DNA from: Bacteroidales bacterium UBA4293
GTDB taxonomy: Bacteria > Bacteroidota > Bacteroidia > Bacteroidales > Bacteroidaceae
NCBI GenBank assembly: GCA_002395835.1
Contig: DGVD01000015.1
Span: 84,688-148,687 of the forward strand
Direction: 5' to 3'
Length of the DNA stretch: 64,000 nt
The translations under genes and the position numbers were made by a program. Position 1 is the first letter of the stretch. Each line of letters opens with the position of its first letter. Below the pieces are notes generated by a model that saw only the letters and a list, made by a program, of their open reading frames with translations, was not told the DNA's origin and searched no databases. Shown here one piece after another: positions 25,351 through 32,622 of the stretch.

Positions 25351-25468
25351 TTACAACTGCCTAAGCTGCTTTACATCAGAAAACTATAAAAATAAGCCAT
25401 GAAAAGACTTTCTGGAGAGAGTGAACAATCTTTCATGCTATCCAATGGGAATATATTTAATCAGAAAT

Positions 25469-25552
25469 AAGATTAGTAACCTTCATACCCTAAGATTAGT
25501 AATCTTCAGCCCTTAAGATTAGTAATCTTCCACGAGCAAGATTAGTAATCCT
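25469..25552. repeat. Four tandem near-palindromes at exact 23-base period
   Basis: Copies start at 25469, 25492, 25515 and 25538. Each is a 15-base core AAGATTAGTAATCTT (copies 1 and 4 have single changes near the right end), a palindrome around a central base, separated by 8-base spacers that differ from each other. The function is unknown. Confidence 0.9.
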
Positions 25553-25588
25553 CATTCAGAGGCTTCCTATGACAGTCAAAAATGCTCT

Positions 25589-25677
25589 ATAAAGTGAAGC
25601 CCTTCGTCCTATAAAAAACAGCCCTAAATTTAATAAAGCTAGGCCCTTCGTTCTATAATGAAAAACGCCCAAATTTC
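25589..25677. repeat. Two imperfect 44-base direct repeats
   Basis: Units begin at 25589 and 25633. Each runs ATAAAG, then GCCCTTCGTyCTATAA, then an A-rich part, then GCCC and AAATTT. The match is clear but contains substitutions and short gaps. Confidence 0.75.
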
Positions 25678-25679
25678 AA

Positions 25680-25716
25680 CTCTCCTTAAGGAGAGAAAAA
25701 TTTCTCCTTAAGGGGA
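25680..25716 (-). terminator. Tandem palindromes after the TauE/SafE gene (terminator candidate)
   Basis: A perfect 16-base palindrome CTCTCCTTAAGGAGAG (25680-25695) and a near copy TCTCCTTAAGGGGA (25703-25716) are joined by an A/T-rich spacer. On the minus strand the TTTTT between them follows the first stem, about 20 bases after the permease stop. Confidence 0.5.
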
Positions 25717-25738
25717 GCAAAATTTCGGAAGTAAAGTA

Positions 25739-26470
25739 TCAAGATAAAAGTGCCACCAAACCACTTATACCTATATAAATATAAATGACCTTACGGAGCA
25801 CCTCAGCCGACAGTTTATGGAAAACTTTTGCACCTAAAGCTGTTCCTATAAAAACACCTAGCAAACCATAACACCATGCTTCACCTACAGTGGCTGTCAA
25901 ATATCCACTTCCAGCCCTATACATAGTCATGGCTAGGTTTCCTAGCAGAAAGTAACATTGAGTATTTGCTACATACTCTTCCTTGGTTTTGTTTGAAGCC
26001 AGGAAATAAAGAACGGCAGGTGGGCCTTGCATGCCGAAAAAACCTCCCATGGCACCTGAGAGTGTTCCCATACCCACCTGAATAGGGAAAGTAGGCTTTA
26101 CCTCTATTTTATGACTAAGGAAATAGAAATAAAGGCTAACTAAAATAAGAACCACCCCTAATACACGTTTTAATGTACCATCACCTACAATTTCTACTGA
26201 TTTCACCGCAAAAAAGGACACTACAAGAAATGTCATAAGAATGGGTAGAAGCCTTTTCCAGTGGATGTACTTATACATACGGAGAACGATAATCAGCGAG
26301 GTGACACTAGCCAACAAGCCAGAGAGTGTGGTACTCTCACCATACGAAGGCATGAGATAAGGTAAGACTGTCATGATGAAAATACCAAAGCCGAAACCCG
26401 TTACACGCTGAACGAAACTGGCTCCTATGGCAAACAAAAATAAAAGAATAATGCTTATGGTGCTCATCAT
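25739..26470 (-). CDS. TauE/SafE-family (UPF0721) membrane permease
   Basis: About 243 residues with roughly eight hydrophobic segments. Motifs of the TauE/SafE family are visible: SFVQRVTGFGFGIFIM at the start and GGFFGMQGPPAVLYFLASN in the second half. The start at 26470 was chosen over an in-frame ATG at 26569 because a -7 element (26488-26495) lies between them. The family exports or imports sulfite, sulfoacetate and other small organic anions; the substrate is not predictable. It is divergent from the copper-type regulator gene. Confidence 0.85.
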   Translation of the reverse strand: MMSTISIILLFLFAIGASFVQRVTGFGFGIFIMTVLPYLMPSYGESTTLSGLLASVTSLIIVLRMYKYIHWKRLLPILMTFLVVSFFAVKSVEIVGDGTLKRVLGVVLILVSLYFYFLSHKIEVKPTFPIQVGMGTLSGAMGGFFGMQGPPAVLYFLASNKTKEEYVANTQCYFLLGNLAMTMYRAGSGYLTATVGEAWCYGLLGVFIGTALGAKVFHKLSAEVLRKVIYIYIGISGLVALLS

Positions 26471-26487
26471 ATTCCTATTTTCTACTG

Positions 26488-26495
26488 CAAAGATA
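26488..26495 (-). promoter_or_regulatory. -7 element of the TauE/SafE gene
   Basis: Minus-strand TATCTTTG, 18 bases above the chosen start. A TTTG (26510-26513) lies 14 bases upstream, a shorter spacing than usual. Confidence 0.5.
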
Positions 26496-26629
26496 GGAAA
26501 AACTCTAAACAAAGAGGAAAATGTAAGATAAATGAACAAATTAAACACCCACAACAAAAAAAACATCATTTTTTTAAAATAGGAAATAAACCTTTTGCTT
26601 CTATCTTCATCTTATAAATATATATTTAA

Positions 26630-26641
26630 GTTTACGTAAAC
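26630..26641. promoter_or_regulatory. Perfect palindrome GTTTACGTAAAC before the HMA-AraC regulator gene
   Basis: A 12-base perfect palindrome, 14 bases upstream of the regulator's ATG. A partial relative (AACGTAAA) lies at 27304-27311 just downstream of the copZ -7 element. It could be an autoregulatory operator of the metal-responsive group. Confidence 0.45.
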
Positions 26642-26655
26642 AACTAATAAGAGAA

Positions 26656-27219
26656 ATGACTGAACTATCAATTAAAAACATGGTTTGCCCACGGTGCATC
26701 ATGGCTGTAGACAATCTTCTGAAAAAGAGCGGTTTAACTGTAGTCACCATTGAACTGGGCAAAGCAGTGGTTCTGGAAGATTTAACCGAAGAGAAGAAAC
26801 AGGAAATAGCTGCAGAACTTAAAAATCTGGGCTTCGAACTCCTAAGCGACAAACGTCAGAAGACTATCGAAAAGATTAAAACTCTTATTATCAGTCTGGT
26901 GCATAGTGATGACGACAATAACACCCTCAAGCTCAGCACCTATCTGACCACTGAAATGGGGCAAAGCTACAATCAACTAAGCAAGCTGTTCAGCGAAGTA
27001 ACAGGTATAACCATCGAGCGTTACTACGTACTCCAGAAAGTAGAAAGAGTGAAAGAACTGATTTCCTACGATGAACTTTCCATGACTCAGATAGCACTGA
27101 AAATGCATTATTCCAGCATGGCATATTTGAGCAGTCAGTTCAAGCAGGTAACCGGTATGACTCCATCCCAATTCAAGTTATTGGATTCAGGACGTCGGAA
27201 ACTAGACGAAATAGGATAA
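26656..27219 (+). CDS. AraC-type regulator with N-terminal HMA-like metal-binding domain
   Basis: A 187-residue fusion. Residues about 1-62 resemble a heavy-metal-associated domain with Cys11 and Cys14 in NMVCPRCIMAV and the end GFELLSD. Residues about 85-180 are an AraC-type double HTH (QSYNQLSKLFSEVTGITIERY, MTQIALKMHYSSMAYLSSQFKQVTGMTP). The usual sugar-binding cupin is absent. The likely role is to sense copper or a related metal through the CxxC site and control the chaperone and ATPase genes that follow on the same strand. Metal identity and activator or repressor role are inference. Confidence 0.85.
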   Translation: MTELSIKNMVCPRCIMAVDNLLKKSGLTVVTIELGKAVVLEDLTEEKKQEIAAELKNLGFELLSDKRQKTIEKIKTLIISLVHSDDDNNTLKLSTYLTTEMGQSYNQLSKLFSEVTGITIERYYVLQKVERVKELISYDELSMTQIALKMHYSSMAYLSSQFKQVTGMTPSQFKLLDSGRRKLDEIG

Positions 27220-27293
27220 TCTAACCTGCCCTCCTTCCAAAAAATCATAAATCGTTTCCATAATTCTGTAACAGGACTATGGCAAATTTGTTA

Positions 27294-27301
27294 TACCTTT
27301 G
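27294..27301 (+). promoter_or_regulatory. -7 element of the copZ-copA pair
   Basis: TACCTTTG fits TAnnTTTG and lies 28 bases before the chaperone ATG. No -33 box is present at the usual distance. A small palindrome CTGTAACAG (27266-27274) lies where an activator could bind. Confidence 0.55.
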
Positions 27302-27329
27302 CAAACGTAAATTTTAAACGGAAAAGAAT

Positions 27330-27539
27330 ATGGAAACGAAATCATACCAAGTAAACGGAATGGCATGCGTACACTGCAAGGCCAGAGTAGAAAATGCCAT
27401 AAAAGCACTTGAAGGGGTAACCCATGTAGAGGCAGACTTGAATGCCAAGAACGTAACCATCAGCTTCGACTCCAGCAAACTTTCTGATGCCGATTTCCAG
27501 CAGGCTGTGGAAGATGCCGGCTATGAATTTGTGGGCTGA
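27330..27539 (+). CDS. copZ: CopZ-like metallochaperone (HMA domain)
   Basis: A 69-residue single HMA domain with the metal motif GMACVHCKARVENA (Cys13 and Cys16) and the typical end DAGYEFVG. It would carry Cu(I), or a similar soft metal, in the cytoplasm to the ATPase encoded next. Its stop codon overlaps the ATPase start by one base (TGATG), so the two are translationally coupled. Confidence 0.9.
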   Translation: METKSYQVNGMACVHCKARVENAIKALEGVTHVEADLNAKNVTISFDSSKLSDADFQQAVEDAGYEFVG

Positions 27540-29455
27540 TGAAAAAGACGATTCCTGTCATTGGTATGGCATGCTCTGCCTGCTCTGCCAATGTAGAAAA
27601 TAAACTGAAAGAACTGCCAGGTGTGAAAGAAGCTTCGGTTTCCTTACCTGGCCGTTCTGCCCTTGTGGAATACGACGAAAACATTATTTCACTGGAGAAG
27701 ATGAAAGAGGAAATCCGTAGTATCGGGTTTGACCTCGTTATAGAGTCTGACCGCAGTGTGGAAGAGATTGAACGTCGGGAAATGACACTGCTCACACGGA
27801 AGACTATCCTGGCATGGATACTCTCAGCATTGACCATGTGCATCAGCATGAAATGGATCAATGTAGGCTCCGATACCATAGCCATGCAAACCCAGATGCT
27901 TCTGGTACTGGCAGTTATGATCTATTGTGGCAGACAATTCTATATCAGTGCATGGAAACAAGCACTGCATGGAATGAGCAATATGGACACCTTAGTGGCA
28001 TTAAGTACAGATATAACCTTCCTATTCAGTGTATTCAACACATTCTGGGGTGACCAGGTATGGGGCTCCAAAGGTATGGAATGGCATACATACTATGATG
28101 CTCCAGCCATGATCATCACGTTCGTCCTTACAGGTCGTCTGCTGGAAGAAAAAGCCAAGAACGATACTGCACAAAGCATCAGAAAACTCATGGGGCTTGC
28201 TCCCAAGACTGCACACATCGTAAAAGGCAGTCAGGTAGAAGAGGTGCCTATCAGCACCATCCAAGTAGGAGACATGCTGGAAGTGAGAGCAGGTGAGAAA
28301 ATCCCTGTGGATGGAGTGGTTACCTGGGCAAACAGTTTCATGCTGGAAGACGGTGCCTACGTAGATGAATCCATGATTAGCGGTGAACCCACCCCTGCAC
28401 TGAAGCAAAAAGGGGCAAGAGTGTTGGCTGGAACCGTAATACAACAAGGAAAACTGAGATTCCGTGCCAGAGAAATAGGAGAAAACACTGCCTTGGCACA
28501 AATCATCCGAATGGTACAAGAAGCGCAAGGTTCCAAGGCTCCTGTCCAGCGCATTGTGGACAAGATGGCCCGAATCTTTGTTCCCGTAGTAGGTGTCATA
28601 GCCCTTATTACCTTTCTAGCCTGGTGGTCTATAGGTGGAAATGCCATGCTTCCACAAGCTATTATTTCTGCCGTGGCTGTACTTGTGGTAGCTTGCCCTT
28701 GTGCCATGGGACTAGCCACACCTACTGCACTCATGGTGGGAATAGGAAAGGCTGCAGAGAACAATATCCTCATAAAGGATGCTACGGCACTGGAGAATAT
28801 CAGAAACATTGATTCCATCGTCATTGACAAGACAGGTACGCTTACCATCCCTAACCAAAACATCGACTTCACTAAAGCCGATGACCTTCCTTTAGAGCAG
28901 CGTGAAACCTTGAAACCCAAAGCACACGAGGCCATGAAACAACTTCAGGAAGAGAATATAGAAGTCTATATGATGAGTGGAGATAAGGAAAAGGCAGCCA
29001 GATACTGGGCTGAAAAAGCAGGTATCAAACACTATCAAAGCCAAGTTCTTCCTGCCGACAAGGAAAACCTAGTTAGAAAGTTGCAAAGCGAAGGGCACAA
29101 GGTAGCTATGGTAGGCGATGGTATCAACGACACCCAAGCATTGGCATTAGCCGATGTAAGCATAGCTATAGGCAAAGGTACAGACGTGGCAATGGATGTG
29201 GCACAAATGACCCTTATGGGTGATGACTTGACCCGAATCCCCGAAGCTGTGAAGTTAAGCCGTAGCACGGTGAACATGATTCACCAAAATCTATTCTGGG
29301 CATTCATCTACAACATTGTATGTATTCCACTGGCAGCTGGAGTGTTGCATCTCTTTGGGATAGATTTCCAACTCACTCCCATGTGGGCCAGTGCCCTAAT
29401 GGCCTGCTCCAGTATAAGTGTAATCCTGAATAGTTTGAGATTAAAGTTCAAATAA
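27539..29455 (+). CDS. copA: CopA-like P1B-type metal ATPase lacking the nucleotide-binding (N) domain
   Basis: A 638-residue P1B ATPase. It has an HMA domain (about 1-67, Cys12 and Cys15), membrane helices, the actuator motif SGEP, the copper-type transmembrane motif CPC (Cys386 and Cys388), phosphorylation motif DKTGTLT with Asp430, hinge MSGD (Asp482) and GDGIND (from about 526). Between DKTGTLT and LKPKAHEAMKQL only 21 residues remain. The usual N domain of more than 100 residues, with its HP motif, is absent. The frame is intact across the junction. Transport activity is therefore uncertain. It could be a family variant that handles ATP differently, or a recent in-frame deletion. Confidence 0.9.
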   Translation: MKKTIPVIGMACSACSANVENKLKELPGVKEASVSLPGRSALVEYDENIISLEKMKEEIRSIGFDLVIESDRSVEEIERREMTLLTRKTILAWILSALTMCISMKWINVGSDTIAMQTQMLLVLAVMIYCGRQFYISAWKQALHGMSNMDTLVALSTDITFLFSVFNTFWGDQVWGSKGMEWHTYYDAPAMIITFVLTGRLLEEKAKNDTAQSIRKLMGLAPKTAHIVKGSQVEEVPISTIQVGDMLEVRAGEKIPVDGVVTWANSFMLEDGAYVDESMISGEPTPALKQKGARVLAGTVIQQGKLRFRAREIGENTALAQIIRMVQEAQGSKAPVQRIVDKMARIFVPVVGVIALITFLAWWSIGGNAMLPQAIISAVAVLVVACPCAMGLATPTALMVGIGKAAENNILIKDATALENIRNIDSIVIDKTGTLTIPNQNIDFTKADDLPLEQRETLKPKAHEAMKQLQEENIEVYMMSGDKEKAARYWAEKAGIKHYQSQVLPADKENLVRKLQSEGHKVAMVGDGINDTQALALADVSIAIGKGTDVAMDVAQMTLMGDDLTRIPEAVKLSRSTVNMIHQNLFWAFIYNIVCIPLAAGVLHLFGIDFQLTPMWASALMACSSISVILNSLRLKFK

Positions 29456-29488
29456 AATAAGGTTTCCTAGAAATAAAAACAAACAAAG

Positions 29489-30322
29489 TTATTTTACAAG
29501 AATAGAATTAGATACAGTTCGCTCTCTACCATCACTCGGTTTATTTGCCACACCCTTTTCAAAAAAAGTAGACCAAAGTGAACTAGATCCTCCTCCATCT
29601 AGATTTAGGGCTTCCTTGGCACCCAAGATTCTAGATAAATGGGCAAACTGTGGAATTGTTACACCATGTGCTCTACCGGGCTGCCTTCCATCAACGACGA
29701 TAAACAAAATATTCTTCTTATCCTTCACCACAATTCCACTACGAGGATTAGGAGAAGGAATATGTGAACCTGGATTTTTACCAAAATCGATTTCCTTCCC
29801 ATCTACCACCATGAGTGGCCCTGAAACCATGATATCCTTCTTCCCCGCATAATACTGCTTTTCTTCCTGAACATTCCAAGGAGCAATCAGCACCTTTTTC
29901 TTCTGAATCATAACTGCACCATTAGAAAGTGGCCCTAAATCTTCCTTCGTATAATCTGTTACTTTGCCATCAACTGCTGTATAACATACAGAACGGGCAG
30001 ATTTTCCCATATCAAAATAAGTTCCATTTATAGCAGCTACAGCGTCATTTGCCTGAGCCTTTCCAGAAACTAGTTCCCTGCCCTCATGTACCATGACATG
30101 CAAAGAATGCTTCCTAGGATTTATTTGAAGAACGTATATCTGCTGAGGGCCACCATATAAGTCCTTAAAAGAAGCATGTCGATAAACTAAACCTTTATCC
30201 AATTTAACTTCATGCCAATCAGCACGGACTATCCAAAGAGAATCTAACTTAGAGATTCCAGGCTGTGCCCATAAGAAATTTGCCAATAAAACAGTCAGAA
30301 GACAAACAAGGATTCTTTTCAT
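29489..30322 (-). CDS. Secreted phosphodiester glycosidase (NAGPA domain) protein
   Basis: About 277 residues from ATG 30322, which opens directly with a signal peptide (MKRILVCLLTVLLANFLWAQ). An ATG 14 codons upstream was rejected, as it lies beyond the likely promoter -7 element. The NAGPA fold is shown by AAINGTYFDMG, NPRSGIVV, VVDGRQPG and the signature LNLDGGGSSSLW. The family includes the enzyme removing GlcNAc from phosphodiesters. Bacterial members are thought to act on cell-wall or extracellular phosphodiester sugars. It is convergent with copA. Confidence 0.88.
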   Translation of the reverse strand: MKRILVCLLTVLLANFLWAQPGISKLDSLWIVRADWHEVKLDKGLVYRHASFKDLYGGPQQIYVLQINPRKHSLHVMVHEGRELVSGKAQANDAVAAINGTYFDMGKSARSVCYTAVDGKVTDYTKEDLGPLSNGAVMIQKKKVLIAPWNVQEEKQYYAGKKDIMVSGPLMVVDGKEIDFGKNPGSHIPSPNPRSGIVVKDKKNILFIVVDGRQPGRAHGVTIPQFAHLSRILGAKEALNLDGGGSSSLWSTFFEKGVANKPSDGRERTVSNSILVK

Positions 30323-30342
30323 AATATTACTATATTTAATTG

Positions 30343-30372
30343 CAAAAATAATAATTTTCTGCAATTTACAAA
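30343..30372 (-). promoter_or_regulatory. Promoter of the phosphodiester glycosidase gene
   Basis: Minus-strand TTTG (30369-30372), 18 bases, then TATTTTTG (30343-30350), ending 20 bases above the start codon. Confidence 0.65.
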
Positions 30373-30427
30373 CTGAAAAGGTTACTAAATCCTTTTACTA
30401 AATATTCATCTCTTAAGTATAATTAAT

Positions 30428-30435
30428 TATCTTTG
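30428..30435 (+). promoter_or_regulatory. -7 element of the metallo-beta-lactamase-fold gene
   Basis: TATCTTTG, 25 bases before the ATG; no clear -33 box. Confidence 0.5.
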
Positions 30436-30460
30436 CAACAAATACTTAAATAATAACCCA

Positions 30461-31360
30461 ATGAAAAGACGTACATTTCTTAAAGATTTAGGACTTGCAG
30501 GCATTGCACTAATGGTGCCTGACAAGATGCTAGGTATTGTTCTCCCTAAACCTGGAATATCAGAAAGTGAAATTGAACATATGGACTGGTATCTTCCCCA
30601 GCCAAAACCCAGTTACAAGGAGAAACTTGTCTATGAAGGTCCAGATGTAATTATCCGCCAAATTGATGAGCATACCTGGGAGGGTAACGGGCATCTGATG
30701 GCAAATGAATCTATTTACTTGATAGAAGGTGAGAAAGAATCCATTCTCATTGATGCTGGAACCCATATTCCAGGACTCCGCAAAATTGTAGAGGGAATAA
30801 CATCCAAACCTGTAACTTTAATAGCCACACATGTTCATCCAGATCATACAGGTGATGCTATTAATGACTGGGAAAGCATTTGGTTTAATGCAGCAGATGA
30901 AGTCAATACTCCGATGTTCATGAAAGGGTATCCTGGAGAGAAGAAATACCTAACCGATGGCCAAGTGTTTGATTTAGGTGGACGCAAGATTGAAAGTATT
31001 TTCACCCCAGGTCACACTCCTGGTTCTGTTACTTTCTTAGATAGAGACAAGCATTATGGTTTCAGTGGTGATGCATTCGGATCTGGGAATCTACTTATCA
31101 CCACCAATCTGACTACTCAAATTACAACTTGCGAAAAGATGGCCTATTTTATGGAAAAATATGGCATTGAATACATGTATCCTGGCCACTATATGGGTTC
31201 CAATTTAGAAACACTTCAGCGTATAAAAGATATAGGTGAGCTTTGTCTTGAACTTCGTTCTGGTACAAAAAAAGGAGTTCCTCAAGAAGGTGGCATGCTC
31301 AAGAACGTTTTGTTTGAACGTGGAGTCCGTCTAAATTATAATGATGAAGGAGTTAGATAA
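30461..31360 (+). CDS. Exported metallo-beta-lactamase-fold hydrolase
   Basis: A 299-residue MBL-fold protein. The zinc motif is HVHPDHTGD, followed by GHTPGSV, SGDAFGSG and YPGHY, giving the family's His/Asp ligands. The N-terminus MKRRTFLKDLGLAGIALMV is a twin-arginine-type signal (RRTFLKD), so it may be exported folded, with its zinc. Substrate unknown. It stands alone, ending before a strong bidirectional hairpin. Confidence 0.85.
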   Translation: MKRRTFLKDLGLAGIALMVPDKMLGIVLPKPGISESEIEHMDWYLPQPKPSYKEKLVYEGPDVIIRQIDEHTWEGNGHLMANESIYLIEGEKESILIDAGTHIPGLRKIVEGITSKPVTLIATHVHPDHTGDAINDWESIWFNAADEVNTPMFMKGYPGEKKYLTDGQVFDLGGRKIESIFTPGHTPGSVTFLDRDKHYGFSGDAFGSGNLLITTNLTTQITTCEKMAYFMEKYGIEYMYPGHYMGSNLETLQRIKDIGELCLELRSGTKKGVPQEGGMLKNVLFERGVRLNYNDEGVR

Positions 31361-31383
31361 ATTCGATGAAATCAATGAAAATT

Positions 31384-31420
31384 ATGAAATAAGGGAGCTT
31401 TAACTGCTCCCTTATTTCAT
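31384..31420. terminator. Bidirectional terminator between the MBL and alpha/beta-hydrolase genes
   Basis: A perfect 15-base stem (ATGAAATAAGGGAGC at 31384-31398 against 31406-31420) with a 7-base loop. It overlaps the last three codons of the minus-strand hydrolase gene and serves the convergent pair. Confidence 0.8.
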
Positions 31421-32425
31421 ATATCGACCGACGAAATCAGCAACCCGTTTGGTATACTGTAAAGGATAAGTCTGATAAGATGCCGCATGACCAACTCCAG
31501 TGGTTACCCAAAGTTCTTTGGGTTCTGGTTTTGCCGCATAAACTTTATGCACCATCTCTGTAGGCACAAAAGTGTCTTCATCACCATGAATGAAAAGCAT
31601 TGGCAAAGAACATCGTTCCACTTCATCTATAGACGAAGCATCTTCAAACCACCATCCATATCGCATTTTACAGACGAGAGATGACACATTCATTATCGGG
31701 AAAGGAGATAAATGGAATTGTTCATCTAATTGTCCACTGAATTCTTCCCAGACTGAAGAATAACCACAATCTTCTATAAAACATTTAACATAGGACATTG
31801 GAAGCAAATCTTTGACACTATCTAACTGAGCAGCCGGTCCATTACCCTCAACTTCACCACTTACATACATCACAATTGCTGCACCCATAGATATACCATG
31901 CATCACTAGTTGAGCCTCAACCCCTTCTTTTGAAAAAACATCATGAGCAACTTTCATCCATTGAAGTACATCCAATCTATCTAGCCAACCCATTTGAACT
32001 TCATCTCCTTCACTTTTTCCATGACCATGATGATCCATCATCAAGATATTGAAATCCAAATCATGATTATATAAATAAGCGATAGGGAGCATTTTTACAA
32101 TGCAATCTGTATAGCCATGAGCTAAAACTGCAGTACAAGCAGTAGGTTTATCAGCATAAGCATAAATGGCATGAAGCTTGCTTCCATCCACCTTACTGAC
32201 AATGAAAGTGTCACGGAACAAACTGTTTTCTTCCATGCTATCCAACCAATTTACAATTTGCGGATGATTTGCCCTTATCTCTTGAGAAAGTATGTCAAAA
32301 TTCATGCTGTTCTCTAAACCGGATGGCTTAAGGGAATATGTTACCATATAATTCCCAGCAGCCAACAAGCATAGAAAAATCAAGACAGAAAGGATTATAA
32401 TAGAGGTCAATATTCTTTTGAACAT
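31412..32425 (-). CDS. Membrane-anchored alpha/beta hydrolase
   Basis: About 337 residues from ATG 32425, chosen because a -7 element lies at 32476-32483, between it and the far upstream start. It has an N-terminal anchor (ILTSIIILSVLIFLCLLAAGN), then a serine hydrolase domain: AHGYTDC, MDHHGHGKSEG, nucleophile Ser in HGISMGAA, Asp in HGDEDTFVP and His in GVGHAASY. It resembles the BAAT/YqkD-like family of extracytoplasmic hydrolases. Substrate unknown. Confidence 0.85.
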   Translation of the reverse strand: MFKRILTSIIILSVLIFLCLLAAGNYMVTYSLKPSGLENSMNFDILSQEIRANHPQIVNWLDSMEENSLFRDTFIVSKVDGSKLHAIYAYADKPTACTAVLAHGYTDCIVKMLPIAYLYNHDLDFNILMMDHHGHGKSEGDEVQMGWLDRLDVLQWMKVAHDVFSKEGVEAQLVMHGISMGAAIVMYVSGEVEGNGPAAQLDSVKDLLPMSYVKCFIEDCGYSSVWEEFSGQLDEQFHLSPFPIMNVSSLVCKMRYGWWFEDASSIDEVERCSLPMLFIHGDEDTFVPTEMVHKVYAAKPEPKELWVTTGVGHAASYQTYPLQYTKRVADFVGRYMK

Positions 32426-32475
32426 AAAATCATGGCTTTCTTTTGTGCAAAAGTAGTGATTTTGTGGCTCTAAGC

Positions 32476-32507
32476 CAAAGTTATTTGCCATTTTTGTTGT
32501 ACCTTTG
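32476..32507. promoter_or_regulatory. Back-to-back -7 elements in a divergent promoter region
   Basis: Minus-strand TAACTTTG (32476-32483) serves the hydrolase. Plus-strand TACCTTTG (32500-32507) serves the U32 gene and would give it a leader of about 110 bases. Confidence 0.5.
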
Positions 32508-32622
32508 CACCCAAGTTCAAGACCCAAACATAAAGGATTCTCCAAGAGCTAATTCTGCTAGTAAAGTAACATGTTCAGAGCAGAAGTTTAACAGCTTGGC
32601 ATACACGAACTCAATTAAAGTA

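Larger units (their letters stand above)
25202..25738. other. Gene-free, repeat-rich stretch between SusC remnant and TauE gene
   Basis: No convincing coding sequence on either strand. It holds the former SusC control region at its low end, a 4-copy 23-base tandem array, a 44-base duplication and two palindromes, each listed separately. The remaining bases (25351-25468) show nothing recognisable. Confidence 0.7.

Noticed and set aside
25469..25552. Short CRISPR array
   Set aside because: Repeats of 15 bases with 8-base spacers are far below CRISPR size, and no cas genes are nearby.
28022..28935. Antisense frames inside copA, including one of 192 codons
   Set aside because: They follow from the codon pattern of copA; no start context or recognisable domains.
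32443..32622. 60-codon N-terminal extension of the U32 protein
   Set aside because: It covers the divergent promoter region and has no family similarity; the ATG at 32623 starts at the conserved sequence.
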